Source of the DNA: Actinomycetota bacterium
GTDB taxonomy: Bacteria; Actinomycetota; Acidimicrobiia; Acidimicrobiales; Acidimicrobiaceae
Direction: 5' to 3'
Assembly (NCBI GenBank): GCA_027366165.1
Contig: DAHXKX010000006.1
Coordinates: forward strand, 1 to 32,034
Length of the DNA: 32,034 nucleotides
The number at the start of each line of letters is the position of its first letter. Positions within the stretch are counted from its first letter, which is position 1. The notes under the pieces were generated by a model. It saw only the letters and a list, made by a program, of their open reading frames with translations. It was not told where the DNA came from and did no database searches. A program made the position numbers and the translations under genes. Below, piece by piece: positions 6,853 to 14,332 of this stretch.

Positions 6853-7767
6853 TCACATTTTCCGATCCGATAGGGCGACAGGTAGGGATCCATCCCCATA
6901 GCGCAGCTCAGAAAGGCGTCCGGCCGCATTGTGAAGGTATTCGTGCTCAGGTGTGTCTCTTACAAATTCTCTGACGTACTCTTTGGCGCCGTTGTCGTCT
7001 TTAGCCGCGTTCATGTAGCGGACGATTTCCTGATCGTCGAATTGGTAGGCTCCGTGAGAAGCGGTTGGATAGCAACCTCCCGGAACTTCAACCACTGCAT
7101 GGACCAGAAATCCTGGAATAGTAGTGCCCTGTGGATGTTTCGAAATCTCTTCGGTTGAAACCACCTTTTCAACCTGCAGCAGGACAGTTTTGGATGCAAG
7201 GGCCATGTATCTGTCGACGAAGTGTCCACCAGCCACAACGGCGTTACCGTGCGTGTCCGCCTCGTACGCGTGCAGGAGCGCGACGTCGGGCTTCAACGGG
7301 GCTCCCACGGGGACTTGATTGCCCGTGAACGGATCGGTCGTGAAGGAGTAGTTTTCCTTGTTTACCTTGGGGATATCAGTGAATTCAATTCCCTTAGGCA
7401 GCGCGATGAAGGGAAGGCCGCCGGCTCCGGCATAAAGGCCGTGGGTTATATAGGCTTCGTCACATTCGAGAACCTTGACGGTTCCGCCTTCAACCGCTCG
7501 TCGGAAGCAGGGCGCAAGTCCGATGTGCTCAAATCCAACATATGACGTGGCGATTTCATCGATCATTCCCGCCGCGATCAGCAGGTCTGCATTCAGGGCG
7601 CCGCAAGGGCTTGTGAGCAGTCGCTTTATCCTGCGGTCTTGGCGAATCACTTCCCTGATCAGCGCCATGGGATTGTTATGTAGATGCATGCCTCCGACAG
7701 TCACAAGTCCCACGCCATTGGGAACGAAACGGTCTACAGCTTCGGATATTGCGAGAACCTTACTCAT
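6853..7767 (-). CDS. CoA-transferase family I alpha-type subunit, IpdA-like
   Basis: The 304-residue protein is the partner of the subunit encoded 7 bases downstream. Start ATG 7767 is preferred: it has AGGCGGG a few bases upstream and begins MSKVLAISEAV, while the open frame upstream adds only nine unlike residues. Features include the Gly-rich VTVGGMHLHNNP (24-33), SPCGALNADLLIAAG (53-67), SYVGFEHIGLAP (75-86, Glu80 a candidate active-site acid) and a C-terminal region matching glutaconate CoA-transferase subunit A/IpdA proteins. It would form a heterotetramer with the beta subunit. The unit (alpha, beta, BadH-like) points to handling of a cyclic beta-ketoacyl-CoA. The exact reaction cannot be read from sequence. 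Confidence 0.75.
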   Translation of the reverse strand: MSKVLAISEAVDRFVPNGVGLVTVGGMHLHNNPMALIREVIRQDRRIKRLLTSPCGALNADLLIAAGMIDEIATSYVGFEHIGLAPCFRRAVEGGTVKVLECDEAYITHGLYAGAGGLPFIALPKGIEFTDIPKVNKENYSFTTDPFTGNQVPVGAPLKPDVALLHAYEADTHGNAVVAGGHFVDRYMALASKTVLLQVEKVVSTEEISKHPQGTTIPGFLVHAVVEVPGGCYPTASHGAYQFDDQEIVRYMNAAKDDNGAKEYVREFVRDTPEHEYLHNAAGRLSELRYGDGSLPVALSDRKM

Positions 7768-7879
7768 AACACATCCCGCCTGTCCATGCTGCAATGCTTA
7801 CGAGTCCGGGTCGCAGGGCGGTAGTCGGCGCAGTGCCATTTCCCGTGCCACTGCGTGCCTCAGTGATAACGTAGGCCAT
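7760..7879 (-). CDS. 39-residue ORF starting like a ferredoxin, overlapping ipdA-like start
   Basis: ATG 7879 follows a GGAGG about 10 bases upstream. The peptide begins MAYVITE, identical to the N-terminus of many 7Fe/8Fe ferredoxins, but then has none of the cluster cysteines (one Cys near the end) and stops at 7760, overlapping the start of the IpdA-like gene by 8 bases. It could be a translated leader that couples into the next gene, or the decayed head of a ferredoxin gene. Ferredoxin is the usual electron donor to benzoyl-CoA reductase, so a former ferredoxin here would be meaningful. Seven matching residues could also be chance. Confidence 0.35.
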   Translation of the reverse strand: MAYVITEARSGTGNGTAPTTALRPGLVSIAAWTGGMCYE

Positions 7880-8549
7880 TGTTGTTATTTCCTCCATTTG
7901 CGAGTTCAGCAGCGAGCCTACCTCAACTTTGCTTTCGGCGCACATCCAGGGGTCGGTCAGGGAATCTGGGGATTCATAAGGTCTTTCCGAGCCTTTCAAC
8001 CGGCTGGTTTTCGCTGGTTACCAGTCTTGGTGATCCAGAACCATTTTTTAGCAATCGATGAAGTTGTGATACGTTGGACTGGGCCAAAGGCGCAGTTGAG
8101 GTTAAGGCCGCAGGTATTTTGCGCGTCGGGGATTTTACGGTAATCAGTGATTGTCCGGTCCCGGTTAGCAACTCGAGCGTTTCATTTTTTGATTTTGATT
8201 CCTTCTGATAGGCTTCCTATTGCTTGGAATGTGCAGGGAACTACTTCGGTTTGGCTTTGACAAGGGTTTTTTAGGTAGTATTGGGGACATGGTTGTTGGA
8301 CTTGGTTCCAGGCAACAGATGTTGGTGAAGTTGGTCGTTGGGCAAGGCCAGAAGGAGCTGTAATCAATTGGCCCTGGGACTTTATGATGGTTCATCAAGT
8401 TCCAAGCCCGCACGAGTAGATTGTGGTTACGCTCGGTGGAACGCCTTGGGCTGGATGGCGAAAAGGTGATTCTGTGTTCAGTAGTAACGAGTAGGGACAT
8501 TTGACCTGAGCCGATTTGCTGAGGATTCAATAGTTGGAAAGTGACAACC
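7880..8549. other. Divergent regulatory region between the ipdA-like unit and gcdH
   Basis: About 670 bases with no convincing gene. A 168-residue open frame on the minus strand (8165-8671) runs into gcdH, is rich in Ser, Arg and Pro and resembles nothing. The region must hold the promoters of both divergent units, but I could not place a clear -35/-10 pair. It is T- and G-rich on the + strand around 8160-8420. Confidence 0.5.
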
Positions 8550-8558
8550 AGGAGAAAC

Positions 8559-9737
8559 ATGGCTAAAACAACCCAAACACCAGAAGGCTTGTTCGACATC
8601 GACGGACTTCTGACTGACGAAGAGCGTGAGATCAGAAGTGTCATCCGTAAGTATGTTGAAAAGCGAATCAAACCAAATGTGGCGGAGTGGTTTGAAAACG
8701 GGGAACTTCCTGCAAGGGAACTTGCTCTCGAGCTTGGAGAACTGGGGGTCCTCGGGATGCACCTTGAGGGTTACGGTTGCGCTGGGGCTGGGGCGGTGGC
8801 CTATGGTTTGGCTTGCCTTGAGCTTGAAGCGGGCGACTCCGGAATCCGCTCCCTCGTGAGCGTCCAGGGCTCTCTTGCCATGAAGGCGATTCATGCCTTT
8901 GGCTCCGAGGAGCAGAAGCAACAATGGCTGCCGAAAATGGCTACTGGAGAAGTGCTTGGCTGTTTCGGACTTACCGAGCCAGACTTCGGGTCCAATCCGG
9001 CTGGAATGCGGACACGAGCCAAGCGTGACGGGAAAGACTGGCTGCTTGATGGCACCAAGATGTGGATCACCAATGGTAATATCGCTGACGTCGCGGTGGT
9101 ATGGGCGAGAACAGACGAGGGTATCAGGGGATTCATCGTTCCGACGGATACACCAGGGTTCTCGGCAAACTTGGTTCACCGCAAGCTGTCACTACGAGCT
9201 TCGATAACTTCTGAGCTTGTGCTGGACAACGTAAGGCTTCCGGAGGATGCAGTCCTGCCAGGAGTTTCCAGTCTTCGCGGTCCGTTGACCTGTCTGAACG
9301 AGGCGCGATTTGGAATTCTCTTTGGCGCTCTTGGCGCTGCCCGGGACAGCCTTGAATCTGCGATCCGTTACGGCATGGAGAGGATACAGTTTGACCACCC
9401 GATTGCCGCATACCAGCTGACGCAAAAGAAGTACGCAGACATGACCGTCGAATTCGGAAAGGGTCTTCTGCTGGCTCTTCACATTGGGCGATTGAAGGAA
9501 CAGGGCACGCTACGCACTGAGCAGGTGAGCATAGGAAAGTTCAACAGCGTGAAGCAGGCGCTGGCCATAACAAGGGAGTGCAGGAGTATCCTTGGTGCAA
9601 ATGGCATCACGCTGGAGTACCCCGTTATGCGCCACATGTCCAATCTTGAGTCCGTCTACACCTACGAAGGCACTCACGAGATGCACACCCTTGTGATTGG
9701 AGAGGCCCTGACGGGTTTACCAGCGTACCGCATTTAG
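8559..9737 (+). CDS. gcdH: Glutaryl-CoA dehydrogenase (decarboxylating acyl-CoA dehydrogenase)
   Basis: This 392-residue FAD enzyme converts glutaryl-CoA to crotonyl-CoA plus CO2. Diagnostic stretches agree with human GCDH: GIRSLVSVQGS (Arg97, matching the carboxylate-binding Arg94), GEVLGCFGLTEPDFGSNP, KLSLRASITSE, GGPFGC-like RGPLTCLNEARFG, and the catalytic base Glu370 in YEGTHEMH. ATG 8559 is chosen over 8541 because AGGAGA lies just upstream and the earlier codons have no site. Glutaryl-CoA is the product of pimeloyl-CoA beta-oxidation, so this is the expected enzyme after benzoyl-CoA ring cleavage; lysine or tryptophan breakdown is an alternative source. The gene stands alone on the + strand between two minus-strand units. 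Confidence 0.88.
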   Translation: MAKTTQTPEGLFDIDGLLTDEEREIRSVIRKYVEKRIKPNVAEWFENGELPARELALELGELGVLGMHLEGYGCAGAGAVAYGLACLELEAGDSGIRSLVSVQGSLAMKAIHAFGSEEQKQQWLPKMATGEVLGCFGLTEPDFGSNPAGMRTRAKRDGKDWLLDGTKMWITNGNIADVAVVWARTDEGIRGFIVPTDTPGFSANLVHRKLSLRASITSELVLDNVRLPEDAVLPGVSSLRGPLTCLNEARFGILFGALGAARDSLESAIRYGMERIQFDHPIAAYQLTQKKYADMTVEFGKGLLLALHIGRLKEQGTLRTEQVSIGKFNSVKQALAITRECRSILGANGITLEYPVMRHMSNLESVYTYEGTHEMHTLVIGEALTGLPAYRI

Positions 9738-9746
9738 CCTACGCAT

Positions 9747-9767
9747 CGTCCCAGATTACACGGGACG
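9747..9767 (+). terminator. Weak hairpin after gcdH
   Basis: CGTCCC/GGGACG forms a 6-bp stem with a 9-base loop, 10 bases after the gcdH stop. There is no T-run, so it would be an mRNA 3' stabiliser or a poor terminator. Confidence 0.3.
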
Positions 9768-9967
9768 TGATACCAATCATGAATTGACGAGCTAGAGGTG
9801 TCCGCTCGCTCATGTGGCCTCAAGTTAGGACTCAAGAGCCGCGTATGCGTCTAGCTTTGCCATTGTATGCGCACATGGACAACCAGTGCAGCCTATCTTC
9901 TGCCCGATATGACACAGGCCGAGCACGGGTGGTCAGGGTAAGTTGGGAGGCCTCTGATCAGCCTGCC

Positions 9968-9987
9968 AAAAAGCCCCTTCGCAAGGG
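9968..9987 (-). terminator. Putative terminator of the 3-hydroxybutyryl-CoA dehydrogenase gene
   Basis: Read on the minus strand, CCCTT-GCG-AAGGG is followed by GGCTTTTTGG. It lies about 45 bases after the stop codon at 10034. The stem is short (5 bp). Confidence 0.5.
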
Positions 9988-10033
9988 AGGAATAGGCGTC
10001 AAGTAGGCCGCTTGGTGTGCAGCCGCTGGGTTA

Positions 10034-10894
10034 TTAACGCGGCTTGTACTCGTAAAAACCCCTGCCACTCTTGCGTCCCAGAAGCCCGGCGTCGACCATT
10101 CTCAGTAGGAGCGGCGGGGGAGCGTAGAGGGGCTCCTTGAACTCGTGGTATAGGGAATCAGCGACAGCAGCGGTTGTGTCGAGTCCGATAAGATCGCAAA
10201 GGGCCAATGGACCCATGGGATGCGCACAACCTTCGATCATTCCGGTATCGATGTCTTCGGCGGTGGCAAAGCCCGATTCCATCATGCGAATTGCCGAAAG
10301 TATGTATGGGATAAGTAGGGCATTAACGATGAATCCAGCTCGGTCCTTCGAGTGAATCACGTGTTTTTGCAGTGACTTGGAGGCAAACTCGGCTGCACGT
10401 TCTGAGACCTCTTCCGACGTCAAAAGTGAGGTGACAAGTTCGACCAGAGAAAGGACGGGAACTGGATTGAAAAAGTGAATTCCAATGACTTGCTGGGGCC
10501 GGCGGGTAGCAACTCCAAGTTTCATTATTGGTATGGAAGATGTGTTGGAGGCGAGAATGGCATCTTCGGCTTCGACGACTTTATCCAAGGTGGTAAAGAT
10601 GCCAACCTTGGCAGCCTCGTCTTCGATTATCGCCTCCACAACCAGTTCGCGGTCAAAATGCGCCCCCAGATCAATGTCATAGCGGATCCGACTAAGAGTG
10701 CTTTCGAGTTCCTCCTCTGTGATTTTTGACGCTTTGAGTGCGCGGGCCAGCGAGTTTTCGATTCTCGAACGTCCACGGGCTAGATTGGTTTCGTCTCCCT
10801 CTGTGACAACGACATCGAGCCCACGGCGCGCGGCAACTTCAGCGATCCCAGATCCCATAAGGCCGCAACCGACCACGCCAATTTTGTGAACCAT
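10034..10894 (-). CDS. hbd: 3-hydroxybutyryl-CoA dehydrogenase
   Basis: The 286-residue protein has the NAD-binding loop GVVGCGLMGSGIAE (6-19), the catalytic-His motif IGIHFFNPVPV, the Asn/Ser-rich ASNTSSIPI and the C-terminal dimerisation domain with DRAGFIVNALLIPYI and HPMGPLALCDLIGLD. Its length is normal for single-domain Hbd/FadB2/PaaH enzymes, which oxidise (S)-3-hydroxybutyryl-CoA to acetoacetyl-CoA. AAAGGAG precedes ATG 10894. It follows glutaryl-CoA dehydrogenase logically: crotonyl-CoA, after hydration by an enoyl-CoA hydratase not in this window, is its substrate. It is encoded convergently with gcdH. Confidence 0.88.
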   Translation of the reverse strand: MVHKIGVVGCGLMGSGIAEVAARRGLDVVVTEGDETNLARGRSRIENSLARALKASKITEEELESTLSRIRYDIDLGAHFDRELVVEAIIEDEAAKVGIFTTLDKVVEAEDAILASNTSSIPIMKLGVATRRPQQVIGIHFFNPVPVLSLVELVTSLLTSEEVSERAAEFASKSLQKHVIHSKDRAGFIVNALLIPYILSAIRMMESGFATAEDIDTGMIEGCAHPMGPLALCDLIGLDTTAAVADSLYHEFKEPLYAPPPLLLRMVDAGLLGRKSGRGFYEYKPR

Positions 10895-11104
10895 TCTCGA
10901 CTCCTTTCAAATCCCCAGCGCTCCTAGCATATCCCCAAGGTTCAGTTAAATGCATATTGGGTAGTTGCCGGATCTGGATTCTCGACGTGTGAAGCGTGCC
11001 AGATTCAACAGGTCTTGTGAGGAGACCATCGGGAAGATGTAGTCAGCATCGCAAGGTTTCAAGCCTGCCATGGAGAGTTAGGGCGGCCGATGATCGCTGG
11101 GCTC

Positions 11105-12211
11105 TTATCGATTGTGAACGGAGTGAGATGCAAATTTGGCTCCATACTCGCAGGTGGGATCCCCTGCCAGAGGATTGCCTGTTACCGCCCACGCCCGTGC
11201 ACGGCTACCGCCGCATATCTTGGCAAATTCGCAGCTGCCGCATGGATCACCAAGTTGGTTTGGGTCCCGAAGCGACGTGAAAAGTTGACTATGCCGATAC
11301 AAAGAAGAAATAGGTTCATTCCGAATATTTCCTGCCGTTGCAGGTAGGAAGCCGGAGGGCTGAACATCCCCAATATGGGAAATGAAGCAAAATCCGTTAC
11401 CATCGGTGACACCAGGGGCAACGGGCAGTCCAAGTTGTGCCCTCACTCTTCGGTATTGTGGGGCTTCAACGGTCCTGACGTGGAATGGAAAATCCGTAGT
11501 GGCAAGCCACCTTAAGATCTCCTCCTCGTCAGTTGGAGTGAGCATATCCTTTGAGTTGGCTCTTCCGGTTACGACCAGGAAGAAGAGAGTCCAACTGTCC
11601 ACCAATCCGTCGAGCAGTTTCGCTATTGCTTGGAGTTCATAAAAGTTGTGTTTTGAGACGGTCGTGGCCACTTGGACCCTTGCACTGAGTCCGGCCGCTT
11701 TTTGAATTGCCTGAACGGTTCTTGCGAAATGGCCCGGCACCCCTCTGAACCGGTCATGAGTCTCTGGCCCCGCGCCATCCAAGCTGATATGGATTGTGCC
11801 AACCCCAATGTCTGTTATTCGATCGAGTGCGTCTCCTCGGAGTCTTCCGGTGACCGACGGCGAGAATCCAACGTGCATTCCAGTGGATACGGCCTTTGTT
11901 AGAAGGATATGGATATCAGATCGGGCCAGTGGATCTCCGCCGGTCACAACGAAGACTTTCGTGCCCATTGCTGCCACGTCGTCGATGAGCGCGAATCCCT
12001 CCTCGGTGGTCAGCTCGTTCTGGTCTGGGTTGGGTTGGGCCTCCGCTCTGCAGTGAACGCAGCGCAGGGGGCAGGCTCTTGTGACCTCCCAGGCTAGTGT
12101 CAGTGGCGCTAGCGAGAAGTCGAGCATACCAAACGGGCTGTTGGATATGGTACGAGCCTGTCGATGTCCGGCCAGGGAGCTGCCTCGAAGTTCCATCCTA
12201 GGGTCACTCAT
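11105..12211 (-). CDS. Radical SAM/SPASM protein (AhbD/NirJ-like; TIGR04053-type)
   Basis: The 368-residue protein has the radical SAM cluster motif C-x3-C-x2-C at Cys47, Cys51 and Cys54 (ACPLRCVHC), the GGDP motif, and a C-terminal SPASM-like domain with FCFISHIGDVQPSGF, then CGSC, KICGG and a final Cys before EYGAKF. This architecture is shared by heme-pathway proteins (AhbC/AhbD, NirJ) and by peptide-modifying enzymes; the overall pattern recalls the TIGR04053 group found in Actinobacteria. It stands alone on the minus strand. ATG 12211 sits almost directly beneath -10-like hexamers, suggesting a leaderless or very short 5' UTR. The substrate is unknown. A tetrapyrrole role is the simplest guess; peptide modification cannot be excluded. 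Confidence 0.8.
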   Translation of the reverse strand: MSDPRMELRGSSLAGHRQARTISNSPFGMLDFSLAPLTLAWEVTRACPLRCVHCRAEAQPNPDQNELTTEEGFALIDDVAAMGTKVFVVTGGDPLARSDIHILLTKAVSTGMHVGFSPSVTGRLRGDALDRITDIGVGTIHISLDGAGPETHDRFRGVPGHFARTVQAIQKAAGLSARVQVATTVSKHNFYELQAIAKLLDGLVDSWTLFFLVVTGRANSKDMLTPTDEEEILRWLATTDFPFHVRTVEAPQYRRVRAQLGLPVAPGVTDGNGFCFISHIGDVQPSGFLPATAGNIRNEPISSLYRHSQLFTSLRDPNQLGDPCGSCEFAKICGGSRARAWAVTGNPLAGDPTCEYGAKFASHSVHNR

Positions 12212-12228
12212 TATACGTATACTATACG
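12210..12228 (-). promoter_or_regulatory. Palindromic promoter/operator over the radical SAM start
   Basis: Two overlapping palindromes occur: TATACGTATA (12212-12221) and CGTATA-C-TATACG (12216-12228). On the minus strand they contain TATAGT and, touching the start codon, TATAAT. A dyad this close to ATG 12211 could be an operator at a near-leaderless promoter. Confidence 0.45.
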
Positions 12229-12369
12229 ATCCAGAGTGGTTCGAAGATAGCGGGTAGTCGAACGGTCGTCACCTCCCCGCCACTCGACCGTGTCGACGGG
12301 GATGCTGGCCGACGCCGAAAAGCTTGGGTTAGAATTCCCGGGGTTTTGTCCCGTGGCGATGTGATTCAA

Positions 12370-12388
12370 ATTTACATCTGCTGTAAAT
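12370..12388. promoter_or_regulatory. 19-bp perfect dyad, candidate operator
   Basis: ATTTACA-TCTGC-TGTAAAT is a perfect 7+7 inverted repeat with a 5-base spacer, the shape of a dimeric repressor site. It lies 160 bases upstream of the radical SAM gene. I cannot assign the regulator. Confidence 0.4.
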
Positions 12389-12665
12389 GTGCATCGCATT
12401 TATTCGGCCCCCTCGGGCGTCTCAAGTGGCAACATCGAGATGTAACCCTTGTATGCAGTTTGCAAGTGACATAACATCGCCCCAGTTTCAAGGACTCCTT
12501 GGCAAGTACGGCTAGGGATTTCGACCGAATGATATGGGATTCACGATAACTCAGAGCTAACTGTAATAATTAGAATTAGCAGGCAGCTTCTTTTTGGTTC
12601 AGGATTCCAGTGTGACCAAGAAATTTAGTCCTTGCAGCGGTCTTGCTTGCGAAGGAGGCGAAGCC

Positions 12666-12764
12666 ATGAGATTCGCGATTTGCAAAGGGTGTCGCCACGT
12701 TGCCCGATTTGCAAATGCAGTTCTATCAACATTACTTGTCTCAGGTGTCAGTGGGCATTTGTGA
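12666..12764 (+). CDS. 32-residue ORF with strong ribosome binding site and CxxC
   Basis: GAAGGAGG (12651-12658) lies about 7 bases before ATG 12666. The peptide starts MRFAICKGCRHVARFANAV and ends in a hydrophobic stretch, with one C-x2-C pair. It is divergent from the radical SAM gene and convergent with the methyltransferase gene. It could be a small protein, a modified-peptide precursor or the head of a broken gene; downstream frames (12700-13059) stay open but look unlike any protein. The only positive evidence is the binding site. Confidence 0.3.
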   Translation: MRFAICKGCRHVARFANAVLSTLLVSGVSGHL

Positions 12765-13035
12765 CCCTTGCCGTACACTCTGGCAGTGCTGCCACTTGTC
12801 TTGCTGCAGACTCGACTGGTCTTACGCCGGCAGTCATCGCGACTACCAGCCTCGCCGGAGTAACCGTCAATGCCATCGGCTGCGATGTCGGTATCTTGGT
12901 TCCATCAGGACCTCCGAGATGGCAATTAACGGTGTAAGTGTCTTTGGAGCAAATGATCATGGCACTCCATTTCAAGTTCCAGCAATATTACGAAATGGAA
13001 TCGACCATCTAGAGCAATGGCTGCTCCTAGCCAGT
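12765..13035. other. No recognisable gene between small ORF and methyltransferase
   Basis: Open frames on both strands give Cys- and Arg-rich translations without start signals. A direct repeat CGATTTGCAAA just upstream (near 12675 and 12709) is the only structure noted. Possibly decayed coding sequence. Confidence 0.4.
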
Positions 13036-13920
13036 CTAGCGCCTGGTCAGCCGCGATAAGATTCTTGAAAATGAAGGTAAGAATCTGTTGGATCCTTTCC
13101 GAATCACGAGTCCAAATGACGTTATCACGTATCCTTCGTGGTCCAACCGAAGATGGGCACCTGACCATGGTGGGCTATCGACATGCAGATCAGCTTCGGT
13201 AGCACCCAGGGTGAAGTCGAGTTCTAACTCGTGACCTCTGCTCTTTAGCTGCTTGGCAAGTTTTTCGAGGTCACGCTGGCGAAAGAGTACTGTTTGTCCA
13301 CTTTCAATCGTCTCCCTGAGTGAACTCACGTTGAACTCAGTGGTGTGGACCGCAATTCCACCAGGTCGAAGACATTGCATCTGCGCGATCACGAACGCGA
13401 GGCCTTTTTCAATGGTTCCAAGGTGTTCAAATGCACAGGATGACCAGGTGAAGTCAAATTCCCTCAAGTTCCTCGGGATCTTTCTCATATCCACTGTGCG
13501 AAAGCTGACCAGCTTCTCGAACTGTTCGGGATCACAGATGGCCTTTTCATTCATAGCGGCTAGACCACCTGCAAATTGATTCGATTCACTCCAGCCCGCC
13601 GCTCCTGCTGATTCCGCTGACTGGTCCGTCGCCACAATCTTAGAACCGAGTGAGGCAAACAGTGGAACTAGGGGCTCCTTGCCGACACCGAAGCCAAGTC
13701 CAGTGGTCCCAGGTCTCAACATGTCATTTTCCGCCAGCGCGCTGGCGATAAAGGACCACTCCCAGATCTTGCGATGCAGCGGTAAGTCAATGCCAGATTG
13801 TGTTTCATCCCAGTAAGGGCGCATCTTCTCCGCCCAATGTTTCAGCTTGTCGGACGAAAGCGACGAGTAGGAGCATGCCTGGGAAAGAGTCTGTAGCGGC
13901 TGTTCAGGATTTGAATTCAC
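13036..13920 (-). CDS. SAM-dependent methyltransferase (class I, type 11-like)
   Basis: The 294-residue protein has a helical N-terminus reading KIWEWSFIASAL, then SAM motif I GLGFGVGKEPLVPLFASLG (about 74-92), the acidic strand end VATDQS, motif II FDFTWSSCAFEHLG and post-motif LRPGGIAVHTTEFN. Such proteins often occur with polysaccharide or glycosyl clusters, which are absent here. There is no partner gene next to it. Its upstream region carries an element (13973-13994) almost identical to the arsR-type promoter, and a TAGAAT hexamer at 13951-13956 (minus), suggesting common control. The acceptor molecule is unknown. Confidence 0.8.
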   Translation of the reverse strand: MNSNPEQPLQTLSQACSYSSLSSDKLKHWAEKMRPYWDETQSGIDLPLHRKIWEWSFIASALAENDMLRPGTTGLGFGVGKEPLVPLFASLGSKIVATDQSAESAGAAGWSESNQFAGGLAAMNEKAICDPEQFEKLVSFRTVDMRKIPRNLREFDFTWSSCAFEHLGTIEKGLAFVIAQMQCLRPGGIAVHTTEFNVSSLRETIESGQTVLFRQRDLEKLAKQLKSRGHELELDFTLGATEADLHVDSPPWSGAHLRLDHEGYVITSFGLVIRKGSNRFLPSFSRILSRLTRR

Positions 13921-13972
13921 AGTCAGTCTTCCGATCCTTCACCAACGTGTATTCTAGCAGCTAAATACCATG

Positions 13973-13994
13973 TTTTTTCGATTTTGAAAGTCAA
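13973..13994 (-). promoter_or_regulatory. Copy of the arsR-type promoter element upstream of the methyltransferase
   Basis: On the minus strand this reads TTGACTTTCAAAATCG followed by AAAAAA, the same as 4440-4459 apart from one extra A. Its first base lies 38 bases from a TAGAAT hexamer, against 28 at the arsR-type gene, a difference of about one helical turn. Confidence 0.5.
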
Positions 13995-14006
13995 GTTAGT
14001 TTCGCG

Positions 14007-14237
14007 TTACCCAGTTTTGTTGGTCGACATGGTGGGCGCCAGCGCGTCCGTGTTGATATCCTCCCCACGCATGCCGCTGTCCACATGGAATTCGAGAACG
14101 TAATTCGCGGCTTTGCCACCCCTTCCGTTTACCTCAAGTGTGAATCCAGGGACTTTGGTTACTGTTCCGGTTGATGTCAGAGAGAACCATGTCGCTCCGG
14201 GGTCATTGGAGGCAGTCCCAGGATTCGGAACGGTCAT
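14007..14237 (-). CDS. Hypothetical 76-residue protein or gene fragment
   Basis: The translation is rich in Thr, Ser, Gly and Asn (NPGTASNDPGATWFSL, FTLEVNGRGGKAANYV) and reads like part of a beta-rich extracellular or pilin-type protein. No Shine-Dalgarno precedes ATG 14237, and the protein-like frame continues a few codons upstream to a stop at 14262-14264. It may be a remnant of a larger surface-protein gene. I do not recognise it. Confidence 0.3.
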   Translation of the reverse strand: MTVPNPGTASNDPGATWFSLTSTGTVTKVPGFTLEVNGRGGKAANYVLEFHVDSGMRGEDINTDALAPTMSTNKTG

Positions 14238-14332
14238 CGTCGGATATGTGCTAATTAACCTTTACGTTCACGTCAACTAGGTCTGGGAGAGGCACTAGTC
14301 TTTAAGGTGAATCTTGTCTTGGAGGCCTGTCG

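Noticed and set aside
8165-8671. 168-residue open frame on the minus strand overlapping the gcdH start
   Set aside because: Composition is low-complexity Ser/Pro/Arg, there is no ribosome binding site, and its first part is antisense to a certain gene.
8478-9179. 233-residue minus-strand frame inside gcdH
   Set aside because: It is antisense to glutaryl-CoA dehydrogenase, whose family match is clear.
12700-13059. 119-residue + strand frame rich in Cys before the methyltransferase end
   Set aside because: No binding site, irregular composition and antisense overlap with the methyltransferase C-terminus.
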